From positions 1 to 14,349 of the forward strand of contig URAJ01000054.1 of NCBI GenBank assembly GCA_900545715.1: 14,349 nucleotides of DNA. Reading direction: 5' to 3'. Under the pieces are notes generated by a model. It was not told the origin of the DNA and did not search any database. It worked only from the letters and a program-made list of their open reading frames with translations. This document shows, in pieces, positions 7,790 to 14,349 of the stretch; position 1 is the stretch's first letter, and each line of letters starts with the position of its first letter. This DNA is from an uncultured Opitutales bacterium. GTDB taxonomy: Bacteria; Verrucomicrobiota; Verrucomicrobiia; Opitutales; Intestinicryptomonadaceae. The position numbers and the translations under genes are program-made.

Positions 7790-8046
7790 CTAAATTATCA
7801 AAACGCTCAAAATTTTTAATAATTGTCTTTTCGCTAATAGTCTCCGCTTGCGTCTATGCTGCATGCTGCACAAGCTTCTACTCAAAAATGACGCCGTGGC
7901 AGCTTGAACAAAAAATTGACCCCGACGCAAAAACGGGCTTAACCAAGCTAAAAGCGCACATAGATTCGGCGACCATCGCGGGAATCGCCTTTTGCGCAAC
8001 CGCAATTTTATCGTTTGCCGCGCTAAAAAAATTCGCAAAGAAATGA
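7786..8046 (+). CDS. Small two-helix membrane protein
   Basis: An 86-residue protein that I do not recognise. It has a basic N-terminus (MTKLSKRSK), a hydrophobic segment at about 9-29, a polar stretch at about 31-60, a second hydrophobic segment at about 62-80 and a lysine-rich tail. This predicts two membrane helices with both ends in the cytoplasm. Three cysteines cluster at the end of the first helix (Cys22, Cys27, Cys28) and one lies in the second (Cys70). The start codon overlaps the lipoprotein stop and the stop overlaps the mnmE start, each as ATGA. That tight coupling argues that it is a real gene and that the three proteins are made in set proportion. Confidence 0.75.
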   Translation: MTKLSKRSKFLIIVFSLIVSACVYAACCTSFYSKMTPWQLEQKIDPDAKTGLTKLKAHIDSATIAGIAFCATAILSFAALKKFAKK

Positions 8047-9401
8047 ATGATACAATAGCCGCAATATCAACCCCCACGGGAGAGTCCGCTATCGCGGCCG
8101 TAAGGCTCAGCGGGCCCGACTGTCTAAAACTCGCGCGCGAAGTTTTTTTGCTTGGGCGCCCGCCAACCCCGCGAAAAATGTCGTATGGCATATACCGCGA
8201 CAGATTCGGGAACACCGTCGACGACGCCGCATTTTGCGCCTACGCAGCCCCCTCCTCCTACACCGGCGAAAATATGCTTGAAATATTTCCGCACGGCAAT
8301 CCGTTCATACTCAGAAAAATTCTCGACGACCTCGCTGCCCGCGGCGCCAGACTCGCCCAGCCGGGAGAATTTACAAGGAGGGCTTTTCTGAACGACAAGT
8401 TCGACCTTTCGCAAGCCGAGGCGGTAGCCCGCATAATAGGCGCCCGGTCTGACGCCGCATTGTCGGCGGCGCGCAAACAATTTGGCGGGGATATCGGTAG
8501 GCGCATTTCTGCAATATCCTCAGAAGTGCTCGATATGAAGGCGCTAATTGAAGCTTACATTGACTTCCCCGACGAAGACTTGCCTCCGGAAGATTCCCGG
8601 CGCCTTTGCGAAACTGCGGACAGAGTCTACGGGGAAATGTCGAGACTCGCCGAAACTTCAAAGTACGATTCCCTCTTGCACGACGGAATCAAAGTTGTCA
8701 TAGCCGGAGCCCCAAACGCAGGGAAGTCGTCGCTCATGAACGCGCTGCTTGGCAGGGAGCGCGCCATAGTAAGCCCCACTGCCGGAACGACGAGAGACTT
8801 TATAGACGACCGCATGATGCTTGGCGAATTTGTCTTAAACCTCACCGACACTGCAGGGCTCAGGAGGGACGCCGAAGACATAGAGGAGGAGGGAATTCGC
8901 CGCGCTTACGAAAAAATCGGCGATTCCGACATTTGCCTGCTTGTTCTCGATTCCGCCGGAGGCGTCCGCGAGTCCACGCGCCGAACCCTTGAAAGCGCGG
9001 GAGAAAGCTCGGTCATAGCAGTGCTTAACAAATGCGATTTGCCCGAAGCCCGTCCGGAAGATTTTGCCAAAATGCTAAGCGGCGTTGAAACCGTGAAAGT
9101 ATCCTGCAAAAATTTTGACGGGATTGAGGCGCTAAGGGAAAAAATTTTGGAGGTAATAAGAAGCAAATTCATAAGGCCCGCCGCGGACGATGTGACAGTC
9201 GGGGCACGCCATGCCGAGGCTTTGTCGCGCGCTAAGCAGTCCCTCAAATGCGCAAGGGATAAAATAATAGAGTCCGCCCCGGCCGAGCTAACTGCCTCCG
9301 ACCTCTCAGATGCGCTCGACGCGCTCGGCGAGATTGTCGGCAAGACCGATTGCGAGGAGGTTCTCGACAGAATTTTCTCAAAGTTTTGCATAGGTAAATA
9401 A
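8043..9401 (+). CDS. mnmE: tRNA modification GTPase MnmE
   Basis: A 452-residue protein, normal length for MnmE, which with MnmG installs the carboxymethylaminomethyl group at wobble U34 of certain tRNAs. The N-terminal folate-binding domain (1-120) begins MNDTIAAISTPTG and includes YTGENMLEIFPHGN and PGEFTRRAFLN. The G domain is inserted in the helical domain: P-loop GAPNAGKS at 222-229, TAGTTRD at 246-252, DTAG at 269-272 and NKCD at 329-332. The C-terminus ends in the diagnostic FCIGK, with the catalytic-type Cys449. The ATG at 8043 is chosen because it overlaps the previous stop and yields the family N-terminus; a TTG at 7992 would add 17 residues. It is the third gene of the operon. No MnmG gene lies in this window. 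Confidence 0.97.
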   Translation: MNDTIAAISTPTGESAIAAVRLSGPDCLKLAREVFLLGRPPTPRKMSYGIYRDRFGNTVDDAAFCAYAAPSSYTGENMLEIFPHGNPFILRKILDDLAARGARLAQPGEFTRRAFLNDKFDLSQAEAVARIIGARSDAALSAARKQFGGDIGRRISAISSEVLDMKALIEAYIDFPDEDLPPEDSRRLCETADRVYGEMSRLAETSKYDSLLHDGIKVVIAGAPNAGKSSLMNALLGRERAIVSPTAGTTRDFIDDRMMLGEFVLNLTDTAGLRRDAEDIEEEGIRRAYEKIGDSDICLLVLDSAGGVRESTRRTLESAGESSVIAVLNKCDLPEARPEDFAKMLSGVETVKVSCKNFDGIEALREKILEVIRSKFIRPAADDVTVGARHAEALSRAKQSLKCARDKIIESAPAELTASDLSDALDALGEIVGKTDCEEVLDRIFSKFCIGK

Positions 9402-9403
9402 CA

Positions 9404-10262
9404 ATGTGGTACTATAAAAAAGACGGAAATATAATATGACCAGCCAGCGCGCGAAAAATTGTCTCCATGCGCGAGCTTGGCATAATAACGGATTCCACCC
9501 CCGTATCGCGGAAGAGGAATGCAAAAAATTGGGAAACCTTTGGCGGTTTGTCGGAAAAGATAAATCTTGAATCATCGCAGTGGGACAGGCAAAGCCATGT
9601 ACAATCCGGGCTTGCAAAAAATACAATGATTTTGAGGGCGCTACTGGTATCAACAATAGCCGTAATGTGCGTTTTAATATTTTACACGCTGCAAAATTAC
9701 AATTTGCTCGGAGAATATATAAACGGAGTTGAGGAGAATAATGAAATTTTTTTCGATATAGAAGTCTCGACCTCAGTCGATACGCGCAATTTTGCGAATA
9801 TTATGCTTCTTGCAATGCTTGCGGCTTCATTTCTGCAAAGCCTAAAATGGGCAAAAAGCGCATTTCTAAGCGCGTACGCATTATCGCCCAATTTTCGGCT
9901 ATCATTTAGTTCAGAAAACTCTTACAGGTGGTTCATTTTTAGGCCATTCAAAACATTGCGAAAAATTTATTATGCAGCCGCAGATAAATTAGGCAAAAAG
10001 GGTTTCGGTAGGCGATAAAATCTTCTTTTTTGCGCTACAATTTCTGAGCATTTTGTATTTCGTGTTAATTCTGGTAAACAACATAAACTACATATACCTA
10101 AACTCATTCAACTTATCCTCTGCAAAAACCGCATATTTTTACCTTGTCTATACACAATTTGTAGGGATATGCGCAGCGTTTCTTTGGATTATCTGCATTA
10201 CAAAGATTGATACCTCATTGCGCGCTGCAAAGAGGCGGCACAGGCATCATAGCCACACCTAA
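9404..10262 (+). pseudogene. Broken GYF_2-domain four-helix membrane protein gene
   Basis: The gene starts at an ATG two nt after the mnmE stop, with AGGT 8 nt upstream as ribosome site. Its first codons read MWYYKKDGNII, then TGA at 9437-9439, then PASARKIVSMRELGIITDST onward in the same frame. GYF_2 (DUF4339) domains run WYYxxxGxxxGPxS, so the TGA stands exactly where Gly of the Gly-Pro pair is expected; one base change (GGA to TGA) explains it. The frame then stays open through two membrane helices (conceptual residues about 76-97 and 130-149) until 10018. Near the A5G3 run at 9995-10002 it must shift by one base to continue as VSVGDKIFFFALQF and two further helices, ending TAA at 10262. 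Removing one base there and reading through the TGA gives exactly 285 codons. Two lesions in otherwise intact sequence suggest a recent pseudogene. A shortened product from the ATG at 9467 is possible. Confidence 0.75.
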
Positions 10263-10292
10263 AACGAGAATCGCAATTCTGCCGTATAAGAC

Positions 10293-11282
10293 TTAGTTAG
10301 AAGCGGCAAAATCCAAATCGACGACAATCGGCAGGTGGTCGCTCGCCTCCCGAGCCGACTGGCAATTTATTATCTTAGGCGCACCGGCACAGCTACGCAT
10401 TTGTTGATTCACGAGAAAGTAGTCGTACACATAAGGTATGTCCTTTTTCTTCCAATAGTATGTGTAAGCTGCCTTCGATGCGAAGTCGCCGCCGCCGAGC
10501 ATCGAAAGTTCGAGCTTTTTAAAATTGCGCAAGAGCGCGGAGGACGGTTCATTGTTGAAATCTCCCGCAACAATCACTGGCGAACCGCCGACAGCCGGAG
10601 CCACGCGGGCGTCTATCGCCCTAACCTCTGCAAATCTGAACGGATAAAATTCTTCGTCGGCCTTTCTTGCACCCGACTTGCTTTTTAGATGTATTGCGAA
10701 GGCAAACCAAGTCCTGCCACTGGAAGTAAACTTGGCGCCCAGCGCCCCGCGGGGCGAAAAAACTTTTTCCCCTTTAAAGGCAAATGATACATCGGAACAA
10801 TCGTAGAAATTTTTCGGGCGCAAACGCGACATTATTGCAACGCGTGTGTAGGCATCGTGGGACGTAGTTGCGCAATACGGATAAGACAGTCCTTCGCGGG
10901 CGAGCGCGTCGCGAAGCTCGGCAAGAAACACTTCATCGCCCATTTCCTGAATTAGAACCACATCAGCATTTATCTGAATAAGAGTCTTTCTAAGAGCCGC
11001 CTTTTCCGATTCAGGCTTTGGATGCTGGCGCCACTTGCCGTTGACATATCGGTTTGCGACGCTGTAATTGTTGACATTCCAAGAGCATATCCTAATTTTG
11101 CCTCCGGTTATTCCGGATTCAGCGTGCGCAGCGGGTATTGTGTCGAACTCCAACGGAGCCGTGCCGAAGTCGGCATTGCCGGCAAAGTGCGATACACCTA
11201 CCCATGCAAGCCATATTATGAGAACCACAATGAGCTTGCCGAATGTCAATTTGCCGCGCAGCAACTTCTTAGGAAACTTCAC
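10293..11282 (-). CDS. Endonuclease/exonuclease/phosphatase (EEP) family protein, membrane-anchored
   Basis: A 329-residue protein. Residues about 16-33 (KLIVVLIIWLAWVGVSHF) form a membrane anchor, so the catalytic domain (about 60-327) is probably outside the cytoplasm. EEP motifs appear in order: WNVNN at 68-72, IQEMG at 111-115 with the metal-binding Glu113, FAIHLKS at 195-201 with His198, AGDFNNEP at 239-246 with Asp241 and Asn243, and SDHLPIV at 314-320 with the Asp315/His316 pair. All catalytic residues are kept, so it is likely an active Mg-dependent phosphodiesterase or phosphatase. The family covers nucleases, lipid phosphatases and sphingomyelinases, and the substrate cannot be told here. 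Secreted nuclease is one option. It starts 12 nt after the ribE stop and is therefore probably cotranscribed with it, with no obvious functional link. It ends 30 nt from the convergent pseudogene. Confidence 0.87.
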   Translation of the reverse strand: MKFPKKLLRGKLTFGKLIVVLIIWLAWVGVSHFAGNADFGTAPLEFDTIPAAHAESGITGGKIRICSWNVNNYSVANRYVNGKWRQHPKPESEKAALRKTLIQINADVVLIQEMGDEVFLAELRDALAREGLSYPYCATTSHDAYTRVAIMSRLRPKNFYDCSDVSFAFKGEKVFSPRGALGAKFTSSGRTWFAFAIHLKSKSGARKADEEFYPFRFAEVRAIDARVAPAVGGSPVIVAGDFNNEPSSALLRNFKKLELSMLGGGDFASKAAYTYYWKKKDIPYVYDYFLVNQQMRSCAGAPKIINCQSAREASDHLPIVVDLDFAASN

Positions 11283-11294
11283 GGAAAATCTCTT

Positions 11295-11912
11295 TTACGG
11301 TTGATAAGGCGATTTATCGCGGTTGCCTGTGGCGATTTTCTCGACGTACTTGGCAAGCAGGTCAAATTCCAGATTGACGTATTTGCCCGCTTCGCAGTCT
11401 GAGAGATTAGTCACTTCAAGAGTATGCGGAATGAGCCAAACGGCCAGCGAATCCGCATTGGCTTCGGCGATAGTCAAAGAAATTCCGTCTATTGCGACAC
11501 TTCCCTTATAGACTACATATTTGGAAAATTCTTTTGGGACTGCCACTTTCAGATAAAAGTTTTTCCCCTTCTGCTCAAAGACCTCCACTTTGCTTCGCAC
11601 GTCGATGTGCCCGCTTACAAAATGTCCACCCAACCTTGCGTTTGCAGCTAAGGGCCTTTCGAGGTTTATCTTTGTTCCCGCTTTCACGCCCTCGAAAGAC
11701 GTTAGTCTTATGGTTTCCTCCAAAAGTTCAAACGACAACTCGTTTGCGTCGCGCCCAATAAGCGTAAGGCAGCAGCCATTGCACGCGAGGGAATCGCCGT
11801 CAGAGAGTGTTTCGGCTATAAATTCCGGCGCCTGCAATTTCAAGAGCCATGCGGCTTTTTTTTCCTCGAAAGACACTACCTTTCCCACTCCTTCAACTAT
11901 TCCTGTAAACAT
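11295..11912 (-). CDS. ribE: Riboflavin synthase, alpha chain
   Basis: A 205-residue protein, usual length for riboflavin synthase, which converts two 6,7-dimethyl-8-ribityllumazine molecules to riboflavin plus a pyrimidine in the last step of the pathway. It shows the two tandem barrels of the family. Barrel one begins MFTGIVEGVGKV and contains CNGCCLT at 44-50 (with Cys48 at the conserved position). Barrel two starts near GGHFVSGHID at 95-104 and contains IDGISLTI at 141-148. The C-terminal helix (LLAKYVEKI) supports trimer formation. The start has AGAGGA 6 nt upstream. No other rib genes are adjacent; it is followed by the EEP gene. No FMN riboswitch is visible upstream, so control is probably through an ordinary promoter. 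Confidence 0.96.
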   Translation of the reverse strand: MFTGIVEGVGKVVSFEEKKAAWLLKLQAPEFIAETLSDGDSLACNGCCLTLIGRDANELSFELLEETIRLTSFEGVKAGTKINLERPLAANARLGGHFVSGHIDVRSKVEVFEQKGKNFYLKVAVPKEFSKYVVYKGSVAIDGISLTIAEANADSLAVWLIPHTLEVTNLSDCEAGKYVNLEFDLLAKYVEKIATGNRDKSPYQP

Positions 11913-11918
11913 ATAAAT

Positions 11919-11924
11919 TCCTCT
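11919..11924 (-). promoter_or_regulatory. Ribosome binding site of ribE
   Basis: AGAGGA on the minus strand lies 6 nt before the ATG at 11912. It is a strong match that confirms the start. Confidence 0.75.
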
Positions 11925-11960
11925 TATTTATTATTATCAAATAAAAAACATTTCATTTTA

Positions 11961-11988
11961 AGACTAAATTAATAGAGATTTTTGTCAA
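11961..11988 (-). promoter_or_regulatory. Candidate sigma-70 type promoter of ribE
   Basis: On the minus strand a perfect TTGACA (11988-11983) is followed, after 16 nt, by TAGTCT (11966-11961), which keeps the first, second and last bases of the -10 consensus. The -10 lies 48 nt before the ribE ATG. The -35 is exact and the -10 weak, so this is a reasonable but unproven promoter for ribE and the EEP gene. Confidence 0.4.
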
Positions 11989-12313
11989 GGCAAAACAAGT
12001 ATTTTTGCCCGCAAATCCCGAACAAATCTGCACTATCAGCCGCGCGAAAATTGCGCGATTATGAATGCGAATCTCCGCCAAGCCAATGCCGCTAATACGC
12101 CCCTAAAAGCGCAATAAAGACGCAGCTATGGATTCCTACCTATGAGAAAAAACGTCAAAGCCTTTGCAAAAAACATCGCAAACACAATATTTGTTTTTTT
12201 CAATAAGGCCTAACCCTGTACGTACTTTTAAGTATTCATTCAAATAGTTTTTTTTGAGTGGGGCGGATTTTTTTGCAGACAGAATTTCTAGCCACCCCAA
12301 ATTTTTTTAATTT
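11989..12313. other. Gene-free stretch upstream of ribE
   Basis: No coding region of credible length and no known RNA family was recognised. It contains a short GC palindrome-like element near 12041-12056 (CGCG, AT spacer, CGCG). It also contains a hairpin at 12259-12299: TGGGGCGG pairs with CCACCCCA with one C-A mismatch around a 25-nt loop, followed on the plus strand by seven T. That looks like a plus-strand terminator with no annotated gene before it. No conserved FMN-riboswitch core is present on either strand. Confidence 0.5.
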
Positions 12314-12352
12314 AAATAAAAAAGCGCGAAACCCGCAATCGGACTTTCGCGC
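12314..12352 (-). terminator. Rho-independent terminator of the dehydrogenase/isomerase operon
   Basis: An 8-bp perfect stem, GCGCGAAA (12324-12331) with TTTCGCGC (12345-12352), has an inner CCG/CGG pairing capped by a CAAT loop. Read on the minus strand, it is followed by six T, an A and three more T. It lies 25 nt after the isomerase stop and clearly ends that unit. Confidence 0.88.
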
Positions 12353-12377
12353 CTCAATTAAAGATAGGTAAAGAAAC

Positions 12378-13205
12378 TTAATGCGACCGCAAGTATTCTA
12401 TGCTCTTGCGCATTATTGAATCCAGATTCTTCTTGTCGCCGCCCTCGTATTCGAGGACAAAATAACCGTCGAATCCGATTTTATCGAGAGTATCGAGCAT
12501 TTTCTGGACATCGAGCGATCCGCCGCCGAGGTACGTGTCGGTTCCTTTTGGAAGGATAACATCCTTAAAGTGCAGCATAACGAGCTTTTTTCCGATTATC
12601 CCATAGCCTTCGCATGCATCTACGCCAGCACGGGCCCAATGGCCGTTGTCCGCGCATACTCCGATATGTTCGTAGGGCGCGACAGCTTTTGCGATAGTCT
12701 TCGGATTCCAGAGCTCGTTTGTTTTTTTGCCGTGGTGGTGCAAGGCGATTTTTACCCCGTACTTTGCCGCGGCGTCGTTCCACAACTTTTGCTCCTCGGG
12801 CTTGTGCTCCTCGGTAAATACGGGTATTCCCATATCCTTGCAGAATTTGAGGTGCGCGTCGATATCCTTTGTATTTATGCGATAAACGCCGAATCCCGCA
12901 ATTTCGAGATTATTGTCTGCAAACATTTTTTTGACGTATTCGCGCTGCTCGGGCGTCATTTTTTCGTCCGTTTTTACTTTGGGATATTTCCCGCCGATAA
13001 ACTGACGCTTTGTCATGACTACGCCGTCGACTTTCATTTCGGCAGCCTTCTTAACAGTGTCAGCGAGAGATATGTCGCTATAAACGTATCCGTGAAGCGC
13101 AATTTTCCTCGGCTTTTTCGCCGATGCGGAAGAAACGTCCGCCCCGGCGCATCCGACGAGAACCGCTGTCAGCGCAATTGCAATATAAGAAAAAAACTTT
13201 TTCAT
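12378..13205 (-). CDS. Xylose-isomerase-like TIM-barrel lipoprotein (sugar phosphate isomerase/epimerase family)
   Basis: A 275-residue protein with a lipoprotein signal peptide: MKKFFSYIAIALTAVLVGCA, lipobox LVGC, Cys19 lipidated. The rest is an AP-endonuclease-2-like TIM barrel (about 33-272). Metal and substrate residues typical of this fold are seen: His156-His158 in ALHHHGK, Asp186 and His189 in ADNGHW, His212 in LHFKD and Glu252 in VLEYEGG. The family includes sugar isomerases, epimerases and enzymes acting on 3-keto-glycosides; the fold is clear but the reaction is not. GGAG stands 6 nt before the ATG. It begins 18 nt after the Gfo/Idh gene and ends before a strong terminator, so the two form an operon. 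Pairing with a Gfo/Idh dehydrogenase suggests a joint oxidation and rearrangement or cleavage of a sugar, possibly in the periplasm. Confidence 0.87.
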   Translation of the reverse strand: MKKFFSYIAIALTAVLVGCAGADVSSASAKKPRKIALHGYVYSDISLADTVKKAAEMKVDGVVMTKRQFIGGKYPKVKTDEKMTPEQREYVKKMFADNNLEIAGFGVYRINTKDIDAHLKFCKDMGIPVFTEEHKPEEQKLWNDAAAKYGVKIALHHHGKKTNELWNPKTIAKAVAPYEHIGVCADNGHWARAGVDACEGYGIIGKKLVMLHFKDVILPKGTDTYLGGGSLDVQKMLDTLDKIGFDGYFVLEYEGGDKKNLDSIMRKSIEYLRSH

Positions 13206-13223
13206 TTTTTACTCCAATTGAGA

Positions 13224-14349
13224 TTAGAACCAGCCCTCGCGCATTGCGGGCTTTACAAGAGCATTTGCCGCAGGGTTGTCCGCACAAGCCAATTTTTCGG
13301 CATCCCAAACAATCTTGGAGTTTGTGCGCAAGGACATATTGCCAAGCAATACAGACTCGGTGAGAACCGCCGCGACATCGAAACTTGAGCAGGAAGATTC
13401 GACATTGCCGCGAACCGCGTCGAGGAAATTCAGCCTATGGTCGTTGTGGCGTACGCGCGGCAGTTTTTTAGCGATTGCCTTAGCGTCTGCCGCCTTGCTT
13501 TTTGGAAGCACGACTGGCGCCCCAATGAGGTGCATTTTCGGCGAGAATATAAAGCCTTCCGTGCCTACAATAAACTGCCCGTCGTACGGCAACTGTTCGT
13601 ATCCCCTTCCCGTCTTCAAATATTCGTCGGGAAGCGGAGGAAGGAATGACTTGTCGTAGTCTTTTTCATACTTTCCATTCTTCGGCTGGACAAAGCCACT
13701 AAACCACCTTATAGTTACGGGCTTTCCCGACGCGGATGTATCAAAGTAGTAGTTTACGTTGTCTTGAAGCGGAACAGATATTTCCGTGCCTCCCCTTTGT
13801 CTGGACTCCACGCGGCTCGGCGAGCCAAGCCCAAGGCACTCAATCGGTACGTCGAGCATATGGCAGCCTATATCGCCCAAAGAGCCGGTACCGAATTTCC
13901 AAAAACGCCTCCAATTCAAGGGAACGACCCTCTTTGTGAAAGTTGTTGTTGGGGTAGCAATGTTTTGCCATTTGTCCCAGTCAAAATTCGGCGGAATTGG
14001 ATCCGGCTTAGGCCAGCTCTTATAGCTGCCGGGGCGTTCGTTTACGCCGACAAGCGGACGGCAAGTCCACATTATGACTTCCTTTACAGTCCCGATAAGA
14101 CCTGCGTCAATCCACTCTTTCGCAGTGCGGATACCGTCGCCCGAATGCACAAAATTTCCCATCTGGGTTTTGACGCCCGCAGCCTTCGCTGCCTTGGCAA
14201 GTTCTCGGCATTGCCATATTGAGTAGCATAGAGGTTTTTCAAGATAGATATCGTAGCCGTGTTTTATTGCGCACATTGCCACTGCGAAATGGTTGTGGTC
14301 GGGGGTACTTATTACGACGGCGTCCATCTTCCCCTTCATTTTATCGAAC
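13224..14349 (-). CDS. Gfo/Idh/MocA-family oxidoreductase (N-terminus beyond window)
   Basis: The frame is open to the right edge, where FDK precedes an internal Met at 14339, so the true start and the nucleotide-binding GxGxxG lie outside. Visible are the end of the Rossmann fold (DAVVISTPDHNHFAVAMCAI), the family EKP motif in DIYLEKPLCYS that contributes the catalytic lysine, and the C-terminal alpha/beta domain with GDIGCHMLDVPI, whose His is at the usual active-site position. The long C-terminal region resembles the form common in Planctomycetota and Verrucomicrobiota (recall, not searched). It is likely an NAD(P)-dependent sugar or inositol dehydrogenase. Whether it carries a Tat signal, as many relatives do, cannot be seen here. 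It is the first visible gene of a two-gene unit with the isomerase-like lipoprotein. Confidence 0.92.
   Translation of the reverse strand, partial: FDKMKGKMDAVVISTPDHNHFAVAMCAIKHGYDIYLEKPLCYSIWQCRELAKAAKAAGVKTQMGNFVHSGDGIRTAKEWIDAGLIGTVKEVIMWTCRPLVGVNERPGSYKSWPKPDPIPPNFDWDKWQNIATPTTTFTKRVVPLNWRRFWKFGTGSLGDIGCHMLDVPIECLGLGSPSRVESRQRGGTEISVPLQDNVNYYFDTSASGKPVTIRWFSGFVQPKNGKYEKDYDKSFLPPLPDEYLKTGRGYEQLPYDGQFIVGTEGFIFSPKMHLIGAPVVLPKSKAADAKAIAKKLPRVRHNDHRLNFLDAVRGNVESSCSSFDVAAVLTESVLLGNMSLRTNSKIVWDAEKLACADNPAANALVKPAMREGWF

Noticed and set aside
7992..8042. TTG start extending MnmE by 17 residues
   Set aside because: The ATG at 8043 overlaps the upstream stop and gives the family's normal N-terminus.
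9404..9439. TGA at 9437 as a glycine codon under an altered genetic code
   Set aside because: TGA ends two neighbouring genes in ATGA overlaps (7787 and 8044), and the other genes read normally with the standard code.
9378..9656. Minus-strand frame of 92 codons over the mnmE end and the GYF_2 region
   Set aside because: It overlaps the end of mnmE and the clear plus-strand GYF_2 reading, and shows no recognisable domain.
10053..10262. Separate 69-residue membrane protein starting at TTG 10053
   Set aside because: The start would cut into a hydrophobic helix whose frame continues upstream to 9993, exactly where the preceding frame can join it; better read as the shifted end of the GYF_2 gene.
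11913..12377. FMN riboswitch upstream of ribE
   Set aside because: The conserved RFN core was looked for on both strands and is not present.
12570..13388. Plus-strand frame of 272 codons opposite the isomerase gene
   Set aside because: It runs across the isomerase gene, whose signal peptide, motifs and ribosome site are convincing; the plus-strand product resembles nothing.

Overview
This window looks like a chromosomal segment of a bacterium of the PVC group, most likely a Verrucomicrobiota (Opitutales-like) or Lentisphaerota member; this is inference. The support is an RNase HIII gene, a coiled-coil protein whose N-terminus (SKSxLxVICDFLxLSL) I associate with Verrucomicrobiota and Planctomycetota, a Gfo/Idh/MocA dehydrogenase paired with a TIM-barrel isomerase-like lipoprotein, and secreted GH31 glycosidases. 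There are no rRNA or tRNA genes, no CRISPR array and no insertion sequence. Most genes are ordinary chromosomal genes with short intergenic distances.

Layout. 1-3998 (minus strand): rnhC, then two tandem GH31-like secreted glycosidases, separated by 11 and 19 nt; the second glycosidase runs off the left edge. 4243-5802 (plus): a membrane-anchored coiled-coil protein with a degenerate protease-like C-terminal region, followed by a bidirectional terminator. 6128-7249 (minus): an M24-family metallopeptidase, divergent by 45 nt from the plus-strand operon. 7295-10262 (plus): DUF192 lipoprotein, small membrane protein, mnmE and a broken GYF_2-domain membrane protein gene, with ATGA start/stop overlaps joining the first three. 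10293-11912 (minus): ribE (riboflavin synthase), then an endonuclease/exonuclease/phosphatase-family protein. 11913-12377: a long intergenic stretch with a candidate ribE promoter and a strong terminator for the next unit. 12378-14349 (minus): Gfo/Idh/MocA dehydrogenase (5' end beyond the window), then a lipoprotein xylose-isomerase-like TIM-barrel protein.

How the genes work together. Both ends of the window concern sugar use: two exported glycosidases at the left, and a sugar dehydrogenase plus isomerase/epimerase-like lipoprotein at the right. The centre is housekeeping: tRNA wobble-uridine modification (MnmE), flavin synthesis (RibE) and RNA:DNA hybrid removal (RNase HIII).

The most notable observation is the gene after mnmE. 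It begins at 9404 with a clear GYF_2 N-terminus, but its conserved Gly-Pro pair is interrupted by a TGA at 9437. About 560 nt later its frame is broken at an A5G3 run, beyond which two more membrane segments continue in another frame. Reading through both lesions gives exactly 285 codons. This is best read as a young pseudogene, with recoding or sequence error as alternatives. The second notable point is the GH31 pair, which shares a 55-bp perfect repeat that hints at local gene conversion. I found no strong evidence of a wholly new multi-gene system here.
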